A stretch of 34,188 bases of DNA from Saliniplasma sp051745305 (GCA_051745305.1 JBNJDY010000013.1:1-34188); one strand, 5' to 3'. Shown: positions 7,260 to 15,367, counted from the first letter of the stretch. The notes: generated by a model from the letters alone, not told the origin. Made by a program: numbers and translations.

Positions 7260-9737
7260 ATGGTCGATGTTGATAACGGTATCGCTGATGAAGTTTACGA
7301 AAAAAATATCGAAGAAGAGATGAAGAATTCTTACATAAATTACGCGATGAGCGTGATCGTTGGTAGAGCTCTTCCAGATGTTAGAGATGGTTTGAAACCA
7401 GTACATAGAAGGATATTGTACTCTATGCACCAGGAAGGATTGTCCTCTAAAAAATCTCACAAGAAATCCGCCCGTGTAGTCGGTGACGTGCTTGGTAAGT
7501 ACCATCCTCATGGAGATCAAGCCGTTTACGACACGTTGGTGCGGATGGCTCAGGACTTCTCTTTACGTTACCCACTCGTGGATGGGCAGGGTAATTTTGG
7601 ATCGCTTGATGGAGACGAGCCCGCCGCCATGCGTTACACGGAAGCTCGTATGGAAGCTATAGCCGAAGAGATGCTCGAGGATATCGGTAAAGAAACTGTT
7701 GAGTTTAGGGACAATTACGATGGTTCTCTTGAAGAACCTGTAGTTTTACCATCCAAGTTACCTAATCTTTTGTTGAACGGTTCAAGCGGGATCGCGGTAG
7801 GGATGTCTACGAACATACCGCCGCACAACCTGAACGAGCTTGTAGATGCTATCAAGATGTTGATAGATGAACCTGAATCCGACGTTGTGGATTTGATGGA
7901 CGTATTACCTGGTCCAGATTTCCCTACGGGGGGTATAATTTACGGTCATGAGGGAGTTTACCAAGCCTATAAGACCGGGAGGGGAAAGATCACCGTTCGA
8001 GCTAAAGCTAAGATCGAAGAGTTGGGTGGAAACAGGAGTCGTATTATAATCAATGAGATCCCGTATCAGGTCAATAAAGCTACACTTGTGGAGAATATAG
8101 CCGACCTTGTTAAGAGAGAGACTTTGGATGAAGTTTCAGATCTGAGGGACGAATCCGATAGAGATGGTGTGAGAGTAGTTGTAGAACTTAAAAGAGGAAC
8201 CCTCCCAGAAGTGGCTTTGAATAAATTGTTCAAGCATACTCAGATGGAAGTCACTTTCGGAGTCATCAATCTAGCTTTGGTCGATAATGAACCTGAAGTA
8301 TTGTCTTTAAAGGATACTATACAGTACTACATCGATCATCGTATTGATGTGGTAACCAGAAGAACGAAGTACGATCTAGATAAAGCGGAAGAGAGGGCTC
8401 ACATCCTAGAAGGATTGTTGACCGCTCTGAGTAACTTAGATGAAGTCATCAAAATCATACGAGGCGCTGAAAACCAGGACGAAGCTAAAAGAAAGTTAGT
8501 TTCTAAGTTCCTGTTGAGTGATAGACAAGCCCAGGCCATCCTGGATATGAGGTTGAGAAGATTGACAGGGTTGGAACGTGATAAACTTCAGACCGAGTAC
8601 GAAGAGATCGAAGAGAAGATACAGGAATACAAGAGTATATTGAGTGATGAACAGAGGATCTTGGATATCATCAAAGATGAATTGGATGAACTTGCTGAGA
8701 AGTACGGTGACGAAAGAAGGACTGAGATCGATAAGGACGCGGTGCAGGTTGAAACGGAAGATCTTATTCCTAAAGAGAAGTTAGTGATAACTTTGACTCG
8801 CCGTGGTTACATCAAAAGATTACCCGTTGATACGTATCGTAAACAGCGTAGAGGTGGAGTGGGTCTGATAGGGATGGATACGAAAGATGAAGATCATGTC
8901 GTAGACATGTTCGTGGTGGATTCTCACGATTATTTATTGTTCTTCACCAATAAAGGACGGGTTTACTGGTTGAAAGCTTATAAAGTACCGAAGGGTGGCA
9001 GAAGGACCCAGGGTAGACCTATAGTGAACATGCTGCCCAGGTTGGAACGGGATGAGAAAGTCGAGGATCTACTGCATGTCAGCGATTTCCCAGAAGACGA
9101 GTACCTGTTGTTCTCAACTAAGAAAGGTAAGATCAAGAAAACGTCCCTGGCAGCTTACAGCAACCCAAGGGTAACCGGGATATGGGCCATAAGGTTGATG
9201 GAAGACGATGAACTTGTAGATACTAAATTATCCAACGGTGAAAAGGAGATCATGCTCGCTACCAAGCACGGACAGGCGGTACGTTTCGATGAAAGCGAGG
9301 TAAGATCTACCGGAAGGTACACTATGGGTGTAAAAGGTGCAGAACTCCGAGATGGGGATGAAGTAGTAAGTATGACACTGGTCGATGACGACGATATGCT
9401 GTTGACTTTGACTGAAAACGGATACGGTAAGAGGTGTCCCGTCAAAAAGTACAGGAAAACACACCGTGGAGCAAAAGGTGTGATCACTATGAAGACCAAT
9501 GATAGAACCGGCGAAGTCAGGTGTGCTAGAGTGGTTGAAGAGGGCGAAGAGATCCTCTTGATGAGTAAGAGCGGTATGATCATAAGAACGGCAGTGGACG
9601 ATATCAGCGTTCAGGGAAGGAACACCATGGGTGTCAAAACAATGAGAGTCAAAGAAGATGACGAACTGATCGCCATGACTAAGGTCATCGGCGAGGAAGA
9701 GGAGAAGGAGATCGTCGAAAAGGCTGAAGAAGAGTAG
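7260..9737 (+). CDS. gyrA: DNA gyrase subunit A
   Basis: DNA cleavage/rejoining subunit of gyrase, 825 residues. The catalytic tyrosine is Y126 in AAMRYTEARM. The quinolone-pocket region GDVLGKYHPHGDQAVYDTLVRMAQDF is intact with Ser/Ala-type neighbours. A coiled-coil tower follows at ~360-490, then a C-terminal beta-pinwheel from ~510. The gyrase box reads QRRGGVG at 529-535, where QRRGGKG is usual, so the lysine is replaced by valine. The last residues form an acidic tail rich in glutamate, a feature that modulates supercoiling in other gyrases. Co-transcribed with gyrB. A small hairpin follows the stop. Confidence 0.97.
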   Translation: MVDVDNGIADEVYEKNIEEEMKNSYINYAMSVIVGRALPDVRDGLKPVHRRILYSMHQEGLSSKKSHKKSARVVGDVLGKYHPHGDQAVYDTLVRMAQDFSLRYPLVDGQGNFGSLDGDEPAAMRYTEARMEAIAEEMLEDIGKETVEFRDNYDGSLEEPVVLPSKLPNLLLNGSSGIAVGMSTNIPPHNLNELVDAIKMLIDEPESDVVDLMDVLPGPDFPTGGIIYGHEGVYQAYKTGRGKITVRAKAKIEELGGNRSRIIINEIPYQVNKATLVENIADLVKRETLDEVSDLRDESDRDGVRVVVELKRGTLPEVALNKLFKHTQMEVTFGVINLALVDNEPEVLSLKDTIQYYIDHRIDVVTRRTKYDLDKAEERAHILEGLLTALSNLDEVIKIIRGAENQDEAKRKLVSKFLLSDRQAQAILDMRLRRLTGLERDKLQTEYEEIEEKIQEYKSILSDEQRILDIIKDELDELAEKYGDERRTEIDKDAVQVETEDLIPKEKLVITLTRRGYIKRLPVDTYRKQRRGGVGLIGMDTKDEDHVVDMFVVDSHDYLLFFTNKGRVYWLKAYKVPKGGRRTQGRPIVNMLPRLERDEKVEDLLHVSDFPEDEYLLFSTKKGKIKKTSLAAYSNPRVTGIWAIRLMEDDELVDTKLSNGEKEIMLATKHGQAVRFDESEVRSTGRYTMGVKGAELRDGDEVVSMTLVDDDDMLLTLTENGYGKRCPVKKYRKTHRGAKGVITMKTNDRTGEVRCARVVEEGEEILLMSKSGMIIRTAVDDISVQGRNTMGVKTMRVKEDDELIAMTKVIGEEEEKEIVEKAEEE

Positions 9738-9751
9738 GAAAAATTACTTAT

Positions 9752-9767
9752 CTGAAAATAGTTTCAG
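9752..9767 (+). terminator. Hairpin after gyrA
   Basis: CTGAAA and TTTCAG form a 6-bp stem with a 4-nt loop, 14 bases after the gyrA stop. It may take part in ending or processing the gyrBA transcript. No U-run follows directly, so it is not a classical intrinsic terminator. Confidence 0.35.
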
Positions 9768-9798
9768 CTTAGATACGGTAAAGTAAAAACACTCTTAA

Positions 9799-10015
9799 CA
9801 ATGGGCGCGTGGCCTTACTGGGAAAATTAAAATTTTCCCCGAACATTCAAGGCCTTCATGATGCCCTTGAATATAGCCTGGACATGTGTAGGGATCACTC
9901 GGGAATAATCTCGTGATTCCAACTATACTCAGACTAGCCCTAACAAACATAAAAAAACGTTTTACCTAGCCTGGATATGCCAAGGAATAAAAAATTCCTC
10001 TTATCTCCAGACTAG
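9799..10015 (+). repeat. tRNA-Arg 5' fragment followed by a hairpin series
   Basis: Bases 9799-9815 are identical to 10030-10046, covering the first 13 nt of tRNA-Arg plus 4 nt of upstream flank. The copy does not continue as a tRNA. Instead come: a 9-bp hairpin at 9820-9839; an 8-bp hairpin at 9845-9872; a 13-nt copy of the tRNA D-arm (9874-9886, identical to 10046-10058) leading into a hairpin at 9891-9920; and a 14-of-15 copy of the D-arm (9965-9979) that forms the left arm of a long hairpin ending at 10015. Both D-arm units end in CAGACTAG. This looks like decayed tandem tRNA copies whose middles were replaced by hairpins; the mechanism is unknown. Confidence 0.7.
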
Positions 10016-10033
10016 TTCACTAAAAAACACAAT

Positions 10034-10108
10034 GGGCGCGTGGCCTAGCCTGGACATGGCGCTGCCCTTCTAAGGCAGACAGCACGGGTTCGAATCCCGT
10101 CGCGTCCG
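10034..10108 (+). tRNA. tRNA-Arg (anticodon TCT)
   Basis: A complete cloverleaf of 75 nt. Acceptor stem GGGCGCG pairs with CGCGTCC with one G-T pair, and G is the discriminator base. The D arm has GCC/GGC. Anticodon stem CTGCC/GGCAG encloses loop CTTCTAA with anticodon TCT at 10069-10071. The variable loop is short and the T arm is ACGGG-TTCGAAT-CCCGT. No CCA is encoded, as usual in archaea, and there is no intron. A T-run begins two bases after the 3' end and probably terminates transcription. It sits between two hairpin-rich stretches that carry partial copies of its own ends. Confidence 0.95.
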
Positions 10109-10149
10109 TCTTTTTTTATTAGCAAGGGATGAGAACCATTGGGTTTCTA

Positions 10150-10271
10150 AAGGAATTATAATTCCTTATCTCACTCACCAGGTGTGCCTCGTGATGTGAG
10201 TCTATTTTGGAAAAATAGACGAACGGTTAGAAAAATTTCATATTTTTCTGAGCAGAATCCCGTCGCGTCCG
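10150..10271 (+). repeat. Hairpin series ending in a tRNA-Arg 3' fragment
   Basis: Four compact hairpins are packed almost end to end: a perfect 18-nt palindrome at 10150-10167; a 31-nt hairpin at 10170-10200 (CTCACTCAC with GTGATGTGAG, plus an inner AGG/CCT); a 9-bp stem at 10200-10220; and a 9-bp stem at 10228-10250. Immediately after, 10255-10271 is identical to the last 17 nt of tRNA-Arg (10092-10108). There is no intact D or anticodon arm here. It mirrors the upstream side, where a 17-nt 5' fragment starts the series. The stretch from here to 10443 holds only AT-rich sequence with a weak GTGTCCGTCT echo near 10332. Confidence 0.7.
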
Positions 10272-10443
10272 CTATATCATTTTTTTATGTTAATGATTAG
10301 AGGACAAGGAGAATAAGGTAGTATTCTGCGGTGTCCGTCTACTTTCCTGTTCAACTTATATCATTCTTTTTTTTAACACAAAATATTCTTTTTGATATGA
10401 TCTTTTCTCATATAGCACCCAAACAATATCTAAAACCGATCGT

Positions 10444-11124
10444 TCACAACCACAAAAGCAATCGTATAAGATAATACAAGATGAAAGAAGTAAATATTCC
10501 ATTAAGAGCCATACCTAAACCACTTACAGCACCACTCAGTTTATCTTCCTGGATTATCTTTGCAGTACCGAGTCCATGAGAAGTTATGCCCATAGCCAAT
10601 CCTCGTGCGACTTTGTCTTTTACACCAGATAAATTCAAGAGAGTTATTCCCACAGAGTTGCCCAGGATACCGGTGATTATCACTAATATCGCAGTAAGGG
10701 GTGGTATCCCTCCGATCTGTTCACTTACACCTATGGCTATGGGAGTCGTAACGCTTTTGGGGGAGATACTCAGCAGTAATTCTTCACTCCCGCCAAATAT
10801 ATAAGCTATCAAAAAGGCACTCAATATAGCAACAAGACCACCAAGAACCACCCCTAGTCCGATCGGGATAGAATAATCCTTCACAACCTCTTTTTTCTTG
10901 TAAAGTGGTATGGCTAAACTGACCACTGCTGGACCTAATAAAAAGCTTAATATCCTTGCACTTTCCATGTACATTTCATATTCTATGCCAGCAGTATATA
11001 AAACTACGATTATCGTTATTATCGAAAGCAGAACCGGGTTGAGATAAAATTTCTTTTTGATGGAGTACAGCTTTTTAAAGATAAAAAATACAAAGATGGT
11101 CAAAAATATACCGAATACACTCAT
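10444..11124 (-). CDS. lrgB: LrgB/CidB-family membrane protein
   Basis: A 226-residue multi-pass protein of the LrgB family (partner of holin-like LrgA). The conserved core ISPKSVTTPIAIGVSEQIGG is visible near residues 120-140, as is the later GLAMGITSHGLGTAKI segment. In bacteria LrgAB/CidAB affects murein hydrolase activity and pyruvate or glycolate-type metabolite transport; plant PLGG1, a fusion, transports glycolate/glycerate. An archaeon without murein more likely uses it for small organic acid transport, which is inference. Its ATG overlaps the lrgA stop by 4 bp, so the pair is translationally coupled. Confidence 0.88.
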   Translation of the reverse strand: MSVFGIFLTIFVFFIFKKLYSIKKKFYLNPVLLSIITIIVVLYTAGIEYEMYMESARILSFLLGPAVVSLAIPLYKKKEVVKDYSIPIGLGVVLGGLVAILSAFLIAYIFGGSEELLLSISPKSVTTPIAIGVSEQIGGIPPLTAILVIITGILGNSVGITLLNLSGVKDKVARGLAMGITSHGLGTAKIIQEDKLSGAVSGLGMALNGIFTSFILYYLIRLLLWL

Positions 11125-11453
11125 CTCAACACCTCTACTAATTTAGCCGTCAGTAGAAGAGTGATCACAAAACTGAGAAGGATTGCTGTTATTATAGGAA
11201 CGATCTCAGTTTTCATCAAACCGAAATATAACATCACACCGACTCCTGGTGGGATGAACATTATGCTGATATTATCAACAAAAAATTCTGCCTCATTCTC
11301 AACGTCCTCAATATTTATCGCTCCACCCAAAAGAGCCATCGTTAAAAATATCATGCCTAATACGTTCCCTGGAACACTTAAGTCAAACAACATAGAGGTG
11401 ATCTCACCCAAAAAATAAAATCCGAATATTATAGCTAAACCTTTGTACATCAC
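11121..11453 (-). CDS. lrgA: LrgA/CidA-family holin-like protein
   Basis: Small protein of about 110 residues with four hydrophobic segments and the family segment PGNVLGMIFLTMALL around residues 28-42, followed by FFVDNISIMFIPPGVGVM, a strong LrgA/CidA signature. It forms the upstream half of the lrgAB pair. The first codon is GTG at 11453 with an ATG directly after it; an AAGGTGAT ribosome binding site overlaps these codons, so the exact start is uncertain by one codon. Function is probably joint membrane transport with LrgB. Confidence 0.87.
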   Translation of the reverse strand: MMYKGLAIIFGFYFLGEITSMLFDLSVPGNVLGMIFLTMALLGGAINIEDVENEAEFFVDNISIMFIPPGVGVMLYFGLMKTEIVPIITAILLSFVITLLLTAKLVEVLR

Positions 11454-11609
11454 CTTCTAAGATGTGTTAACTAAAGAAAAAATTTTTCATGTTTTAACAC
11501 CTCGGATTTACAACTCAAAAATCAATATACTTAAAAAACCTGCGAACTTTTTATATTAGATTCCTTACGTATATAATATAACCAAAATGTCAGACAGGAG
11601 TATTGAAGG

Positions 11610-12377
11610 ATGGCTAAGAAGGGATGGACGCTTAGGAAAAGTATAGTTTTCGTTCTATTGGTGGGAATATTCGCTATACCCCTATTGATAATGACACTAG
11701 TCCCAGAACTGTACATAATCATCCTATTCAGTATCATTCTCGGCAGCGGCGCTTGGCTGTTTGCAGGGACATTGACCCCATTTCTAACGAGTATTTATCT
11801 CAAGCTTTATAAGAAATTCAACAGCTTTTTTGGATCTTCTCGAAAGATCATGATAGTTAGGAACAAAACTTACAGTGCTGAAAACCTATGGGATGTTTTC
11901 TACAAATCTTTATCAGAATCCCTCTTTCCAACGATAATAGCTTTCACGGTGGTTGGTTATATTTTGAGGGATGCCGGGACTGTTAACAATCCCCATGTGT
12001 TCGTAATACTGATCTTCTGTCCAGTGATCGTAGCTTTCCTGATACCTATAAGAATACTTCAAGACAGTAAACTGTATTATGTCGATAAGGGCAACAAGGA
12101 AGTTATATCCCTTTGCAGGGAAGTCACGATCAGGTTAAAATCTGTGGGCGGAATATTAGCACTGGGACTATTCTTATTCACTCTTTACACTATCTCCGGA
12201 ACTTTAGAAGATGCTCTTTTAAATCTACTCGTGTACTTCTCCTTCACATATCCAACGATAACACTAACGTCCTACTTCTACTATGACCGGTGGCACAGAG
12301 AGTTCATCTCAGATGTGAACAGTAAAGGAGAACGCTCTGGTTTGGAACGGATCGCCATCGGTATCTTCAGAGGTTGA
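11610..12377 (+). CDS. Hypothetical multi-pass membrane protein
   Basis: A 255-residue protein not assignable to a named family here. It has about six hydrophobic segments, roughly at 10-32, 35-57, 105-122, 130-150, 185-205 and 215-235. A hydrophilic stretch at ~65-100 contains a basic IMIVRNKTYSAENLWD segment, and the soluble C-terminus is charged. AGGAG lies 9 nt upstream of the ATG. TATA-like sequences occur at about 11550-11580. It is monocistronic and converges on the tldE gene with its stop directly adjacent. Confidence 0.7.
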   Translation: MAKKGWTLRKSIVFVLLVGIFAIPLLIMTLVPELYIIILFSIILGSGAWLFAGTLTPFLTSIYLKLYKKFNSFFGSSRKIMIVRNKTYSAENLWDVFYKSLSESLFPTIIAFTVVGYILRDAGTVNNPHVFVILIFCPVIVAFLIPIRILQDSKLYYVDKGNKEVISLCREVTIRLKSVGGILALGLFLFTLYTISGTLEDALLNLLVYFSFTYPTITLTSYFYYDRWHREFISDVNSKGERSGLERIAIGIFRG

Positions 12378-13721
12378 TCATTTACCTGATACTACTACAT
12401 CGTCCACTCTTGCAGATGGAGTATCCAATTTTAGACTTCTGCCTCCAAGACTCATGTAAGTTTTCTTGTAATCATCTGCTAAATGGATAGTCTTCAGAAG
12501 CTCTGGAAGATTACCCGAAAGCATGACTCCCTCGATCCTACCTTTCTTTTCACCATCTTCTATCAACCATACAGGAGTGGCAACTATACTGAAATCACCG
12601 CTGGCGGGATTAGCTGTATGAGCCCCCATGATATCATCCACTAAAATGCCACCTTCTGGTAAAAGTTTATCCCGGGGAGTATCTTTACCTCTAAGCACTA
12701 GATTTCTTTCTGATATACCCGGAGGGGACTTGAAGTTAGGCCTGAGAGCATTTCCCGTGCTTTCAGTTTCGCTCTTGTGTGCTTCTTTGAGGTCATACAT
12801 GAATCCATTCAGTATTCCATCGGAGATGAACTCTAAAGGTCGACTCACAACACCTTCGTCATCGAAGGGTGAAGAACCTATGCCCCAGTCCTGTGTAGGA
12901 TCATCTTTCAAATTTAGATGGGAATGTGCCACCTCTTCACCCAATTTATCAGAGTACACGGATTTTCCCTTGCGTACGTTTTCACCATTGAATGATGGGA
13001 TCAGACCGAAACCAAGTAGTTGATTCAAAGAACGGGATTCAAGCATCACCGGGATATCGCCATCGGGTAATGTTACCTGATTTCGCATAGAGTCCACTTT
13101 CTCGGCACTCCTCTCACCCACGTTATAAAAATCTATGTCACACTTTTTGGACACTTCTTTTTCACTAGCAGTTATTGAAGTCTTTTCACCGGGTATAGTG
13201 GCCATGACGCTGCCGAGCATAGCTGTCCTTTTCTTTTCTAAGAAAACTCCATTGGTGTTAGCTACAATCTCGGATCCGACATATATCTCGACACCACCCA
13301 TGGTAGGTGAGATATCCTCACCATAAGATACACATCCATCAATGAGCTCTTGGGTGAAATCAGCACCTTTACCCTCTGATATGACCTTCTCGATTTTACT
13401 ATCGAAGGTCTCTACATTCGGAACATGCTCTTCCTCAGGGAACTCTAAATCTATCTTCTGAGATACTTTCGAGAACTCGACAGCTTGTTTCACACCCTTT
13501 TCTTCATATCCTGGTGAACAGAACCCAAAACCGAGTTTACCATCTTTTAAAACTCGAATACCCAATCCCACATCATCATATTCCGAACTATCGGTAAGTT
13601 CACCTTTTTTGATCCCGTATTCCACGTTACGGCAGTTAACTCCGAATAAATCACCATCTAAGCCTCTCCCTTTCAACTTTTCAATGATCTCCTTGGCGCT
13701 TTCGACTAATTTTTCACTCAT
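12378..13721 (-). CDS. tldE: TldE/PmbA-like protease subunit
   Basis: Partner of TldD in the TldD/TldE peptidase, which in bacteria processes microcin B17 and other modified peptides and degrades CcdA-type antitoxins. The 447 residues cover the N-terminal PmbA domain and the C-terminal domain with DDPTQDWGIGSSPFDDEGV and the GLIPSFNGENV region. TldE lacks the HExxxH zinc motif, as expected. Its ATG overlaps the tldD stop by 4 bp. TldD/E homologues are common in archaea without known peptide precursors nearby; none is visible here. Confidence 0.92.
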   Translation of the reverse strand: MSEKLVESAKEIIEKLKGRGLDGDLFGVNCRNVEYGIKKGELTDSSEYDDVGLGIRVLKDGKLGFGFCSPGYEEKGVKQAVEFSKVSQKIDLEFPEEEHVPNVETFDSKIEKVISEGKGADFTQELIDGCVSYGEDISPTMGGVEIYVGSEIVANTNGVFLEKKRTAMLGSVMATIPGEKTSITASEKEVSKKCDIDFYNVGERSAEKVDSMRNQVTLPDGDIPVMLESRSLNQLLGFGLIPSFNGENVRKGKSVYSDKLGEEVAHSHLNLKDDPTQDWGIGSSPFDDEGVVSRPLEFISDGILNGFMYDLKEAHKSETESTGNALRPNFKSPPGISERNLVLRGKDTPRDKLLPEGGILVDDIMGAHTANPASGDFSIVATPVWLIEDGEKKGRIEGVMLSGNLPELLKTIHLADDYKKTYMSLGGRSLKLDTPSARVDDVVVSGK

Positions 13722-15079
13722 TCTCGACCACCTACCATAACTTCGGAAACTAAAACATGACCAGCACCGTCTGAAACCGGAGCGGTTTGACCTTTCCCAC
13801 AGTGACCTATACCGGTTTCTAGCTCATCTGTGATCCCTGTTATATTCTGGAGGGTTTCAAGAGTGAATCCGTTGAAACTCACGTCCCTTAATGGTTTAAT
13901 TACCTCGCCATCTTCTATGAGATAAGATTCCTGAGCGTTGAACTGAAAGGTACCTTGTGCAGGACTTACCTGCCCTCCGCTCGATGCTTTTGCATAAACA
14001 CCTCTTCCTTTAATTTCTTCCAGCATTTCTTCGAATTTCATATCCCCTGGTTCCATTATGGTGTTACTCATCCTTACTAGTGGTTTGACTCTGAAATCCT
14101 CGGCTCTTGCACCACCGTTGGGTTCCATATCTAATTTCCAGGCGTTCTCCCTATCCAGTATGAAATCGTTGAGTGTTCCCTCCTTCACCAAAACTCTGTT
14201 TCTGGTCTTGGTCCCTTCGTCATCGTATGGGAAACTTCCGTAACCTTCCATGGTAGGATCATCTTTTATCGTGACGATATCCGAGGCTACCTTTTCTCCA
14301 AGTTTTCCTTTCAAGCAGCTGTTGTCGCTTGCAACTAGATCTCCTTCCGCTGCATGACCGAAGGCCTCGTGTGAGAAAACCCCGGCTAAGTGTGGATCCA
14401 TGATCAACGGCATCTTACCGCTTGGAGGTGTCGAAGCTTCTAACAAGGTTTCCAATCTATCTAGAACTACGTTGGTTTTATCGAAGGCTTTTTCTGTGAT
14501 CTCATAACCAGCTGTCCCACCTGTTCCTTCACTAGCTCTTTGGATCGTGTCACTTTTTCCGGTGACGATGATATAGGTGACAAGCCTTGGAATCTCCATC
14601 TGGATATGGGTTCCCTCGCTGGTGATGATCTCTTTTTCAACCAAAGAGTCTCTGTACCTGATATCCGTAGATCTGACAAAATCCTTGGTAAGATTATCTT
14701 CAAGTTCTTTCAGGAACGAGAGTTTTTCTTCAGCTGAGATATCCCTGAAATCCTCTTTCATGGGAACTTTGATTTTATCTTGATTGATCTCAATATCAGC
14801 TAAGTCGGTTTCACTTTCTTTGTATCTAGAACTCTTCTTAGCCATGGTTAGAGCTCTATTCGCAGTTTCTTGGATGTCATCCAAATCGTTGGTTCCTACG
14901 CATCCCCACCCGTTACCGTAAAATACTCTCACCATAGCACCTTCTTCTTCACCCTGGACGACCATCTCAGGAACACCGTCTTTCAATGTCAAACTGGTTT
15001 TGTTCCAGTGTTCTTTCCTTATATCACAATATGACGCCCCTTCCGCAACCACCTTATCTATGATTTCTCTAAAGGTCAT
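13718..15079 (-). CDS. tldD: TldD metalloprotease subunit
   Basis: Catalytic subunit of the TldD/E heterodimer, a zinc peptidase that threads unfolded peptides. The HExxxH motif is H237-E238-AFG-H242, followed by AAEGD, the expected context. The C-terminal part contains GYGSFPYDDEGT and SGGQVSPAQGTFQFNAQ. Length from the chosen ATG is 453 residues, normal for the family. The frame stays open 29 codons further upstream, but those residues are unlike TldD and run toward tRNA-Trp, so the start MTFREIIDKV is preferred. It is the first gene of a tldD-tldE operon, divergent from tRNA-Trp. Confidence 0.92.
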   Translation of the reverse strand: MTFREIIDKVVAEGASYCDIRKEHWNKTSLTLKDGVPEMVVQGEEEGAMVRVFYGNGWGCVGTNDLDDIQETANRALTMAKKSSRYKESETDLADIEINQDKIKVPMKEDFRDISAEEKLSFLKELEDNLTKDFVRSTDIRYRDSLVEKEIITSEGTHIQMEIPRLVTYIIVTGKSDTIQRASEGTGGTAGYEITEKAFDKTNVVLDRLETLLEASTPPSGKMPLIMDPHLAGVFSHEAFGHAAEGDLVASDNSCLKGKLGEKVASDIVTIKDDPTMEGYGSFPYDDEGTKTRNRVLVKEGTLNDFILDRENAWKLDMEPNGGARAEDFRVKPLVRMSNTIMEPGDMKFEEMLEEIKGRGVYAKASSGGQVSPAQGTFQFNAQESYLIEDGEVIKPLRDVSFNGFTLETLQNITGITDELETGIGHCGKGQTAPVSDGAGHVLVSEVMVGGRE

Positions 15080-15177
15080 ATGACAAGATAATAAAAAGAA
15101 CTGTAAAAACCTTCTGTTCGGAGAGCCTCTGCCAAAAAACCTAAAAAGGAACACGCTATACATCACCTGCTCATATT

Positions 15178-15367
15178 GGGGGTATAGGGTAACACGGCAT
15201 CCTCATGGGCTCCAGTTACGTGGAATGATCGCCAACTGGGTTTACTGACCGGTTTTCATCGGGATGATGATTGACTGGAGCGGTGACCCGTAATCCGATA
15301 ACACATGGAAGGTAGCTCCTTCCGTGGAGGAAACCCGTTGATCGGGGTTCAAATCCCCGTGCCCCCA
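15178..15367 (+). tRNA. tRNA-Trp (anticodon CCA) with a 117-nt intron
   Basis: Exon 1 is 15178-15215, the intron 15216-15332, exon 2 15333-15367. The acceptor stem GGGGGTA pairs with TGCCCCC, with A as discriminator. Anticodon stem ATGGG/CCCGT encloses loop CTCCAGA after splicing. The T arm is CGGGG-TTCAAAT-CCCCG. The intron sits between positions 37 and 38, the canonical archaeal site. CTCC of exon 1 can pair with GGAG at the intron end, giving a relaxed bulge-helix-bulge with about 4-nt bulges for the splicing endonuclease. A TATA-like CTATACATC lies about 20 nt upstream. Intron-containing tRNA-Trp is characteristic of euryarchaea. Confidence 0.93.
15216..15332 (+). ncRNA. tRNA-Trp intron encoding a box C/D 2'-O-methylation guide
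   Basis: Motif order fits a C/D guide: degenerate box C (ATGATCG, 15225-15231), box D' CTGA (15245-15248), box C' ATGATGA (15264-15270), box D GTGA (15283-15286). Upstream of box D', the fifth base, G15240, pairs with C39 of the tRNA within GGGTTT-AAACCC. Upstream of box D, the fifth base, G15278, pairs with C34 within an 8-nt complement to the anticodon region. Positions 34 and 39 are the targets of the known Haloferax tRNA-Trp intron guide, so function by family knowledge is strong. The rest of the intron holds a 9-bp hairpin near 15304-15326. Confidence 0.88.

Noticed and set aside
9155..9583. Minus-strand 142-codon open frame inside gyrA
   Set aside because: Low-complexity Ser/Leu/Thr-rich shadow of the gyrA coding sequence with no start signal or recognisable motif.
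9803..10271. One giant tRNA-Arg with introns enclosing another tRNA
   Set aside because: The outer fragments supply only the acceptor stem, part of the D arm and part of the T arm, and no bulge-helix-bulge splice motifs were found at the junctions.
9799..10271. CRISPR array
   Set aside because: Repeats are few, of unequal length and spacing, and derive from the tRNA; there are no regular spacers and no cas genes in the window.
11587..11646. Short upstream frame before the 255-residue membrane protein
   Set aside because: Only 19 codons, out of frame and overlapping a well-placed ribosome binding site; no evidence of translation.
15080..15166. Upstream extension of tldD by 29 codons
   Set aside because: The added residues are unlike TldD N-termini and run toward the tRNA-Trp promoter; the internal ATG begins the conserved domain.
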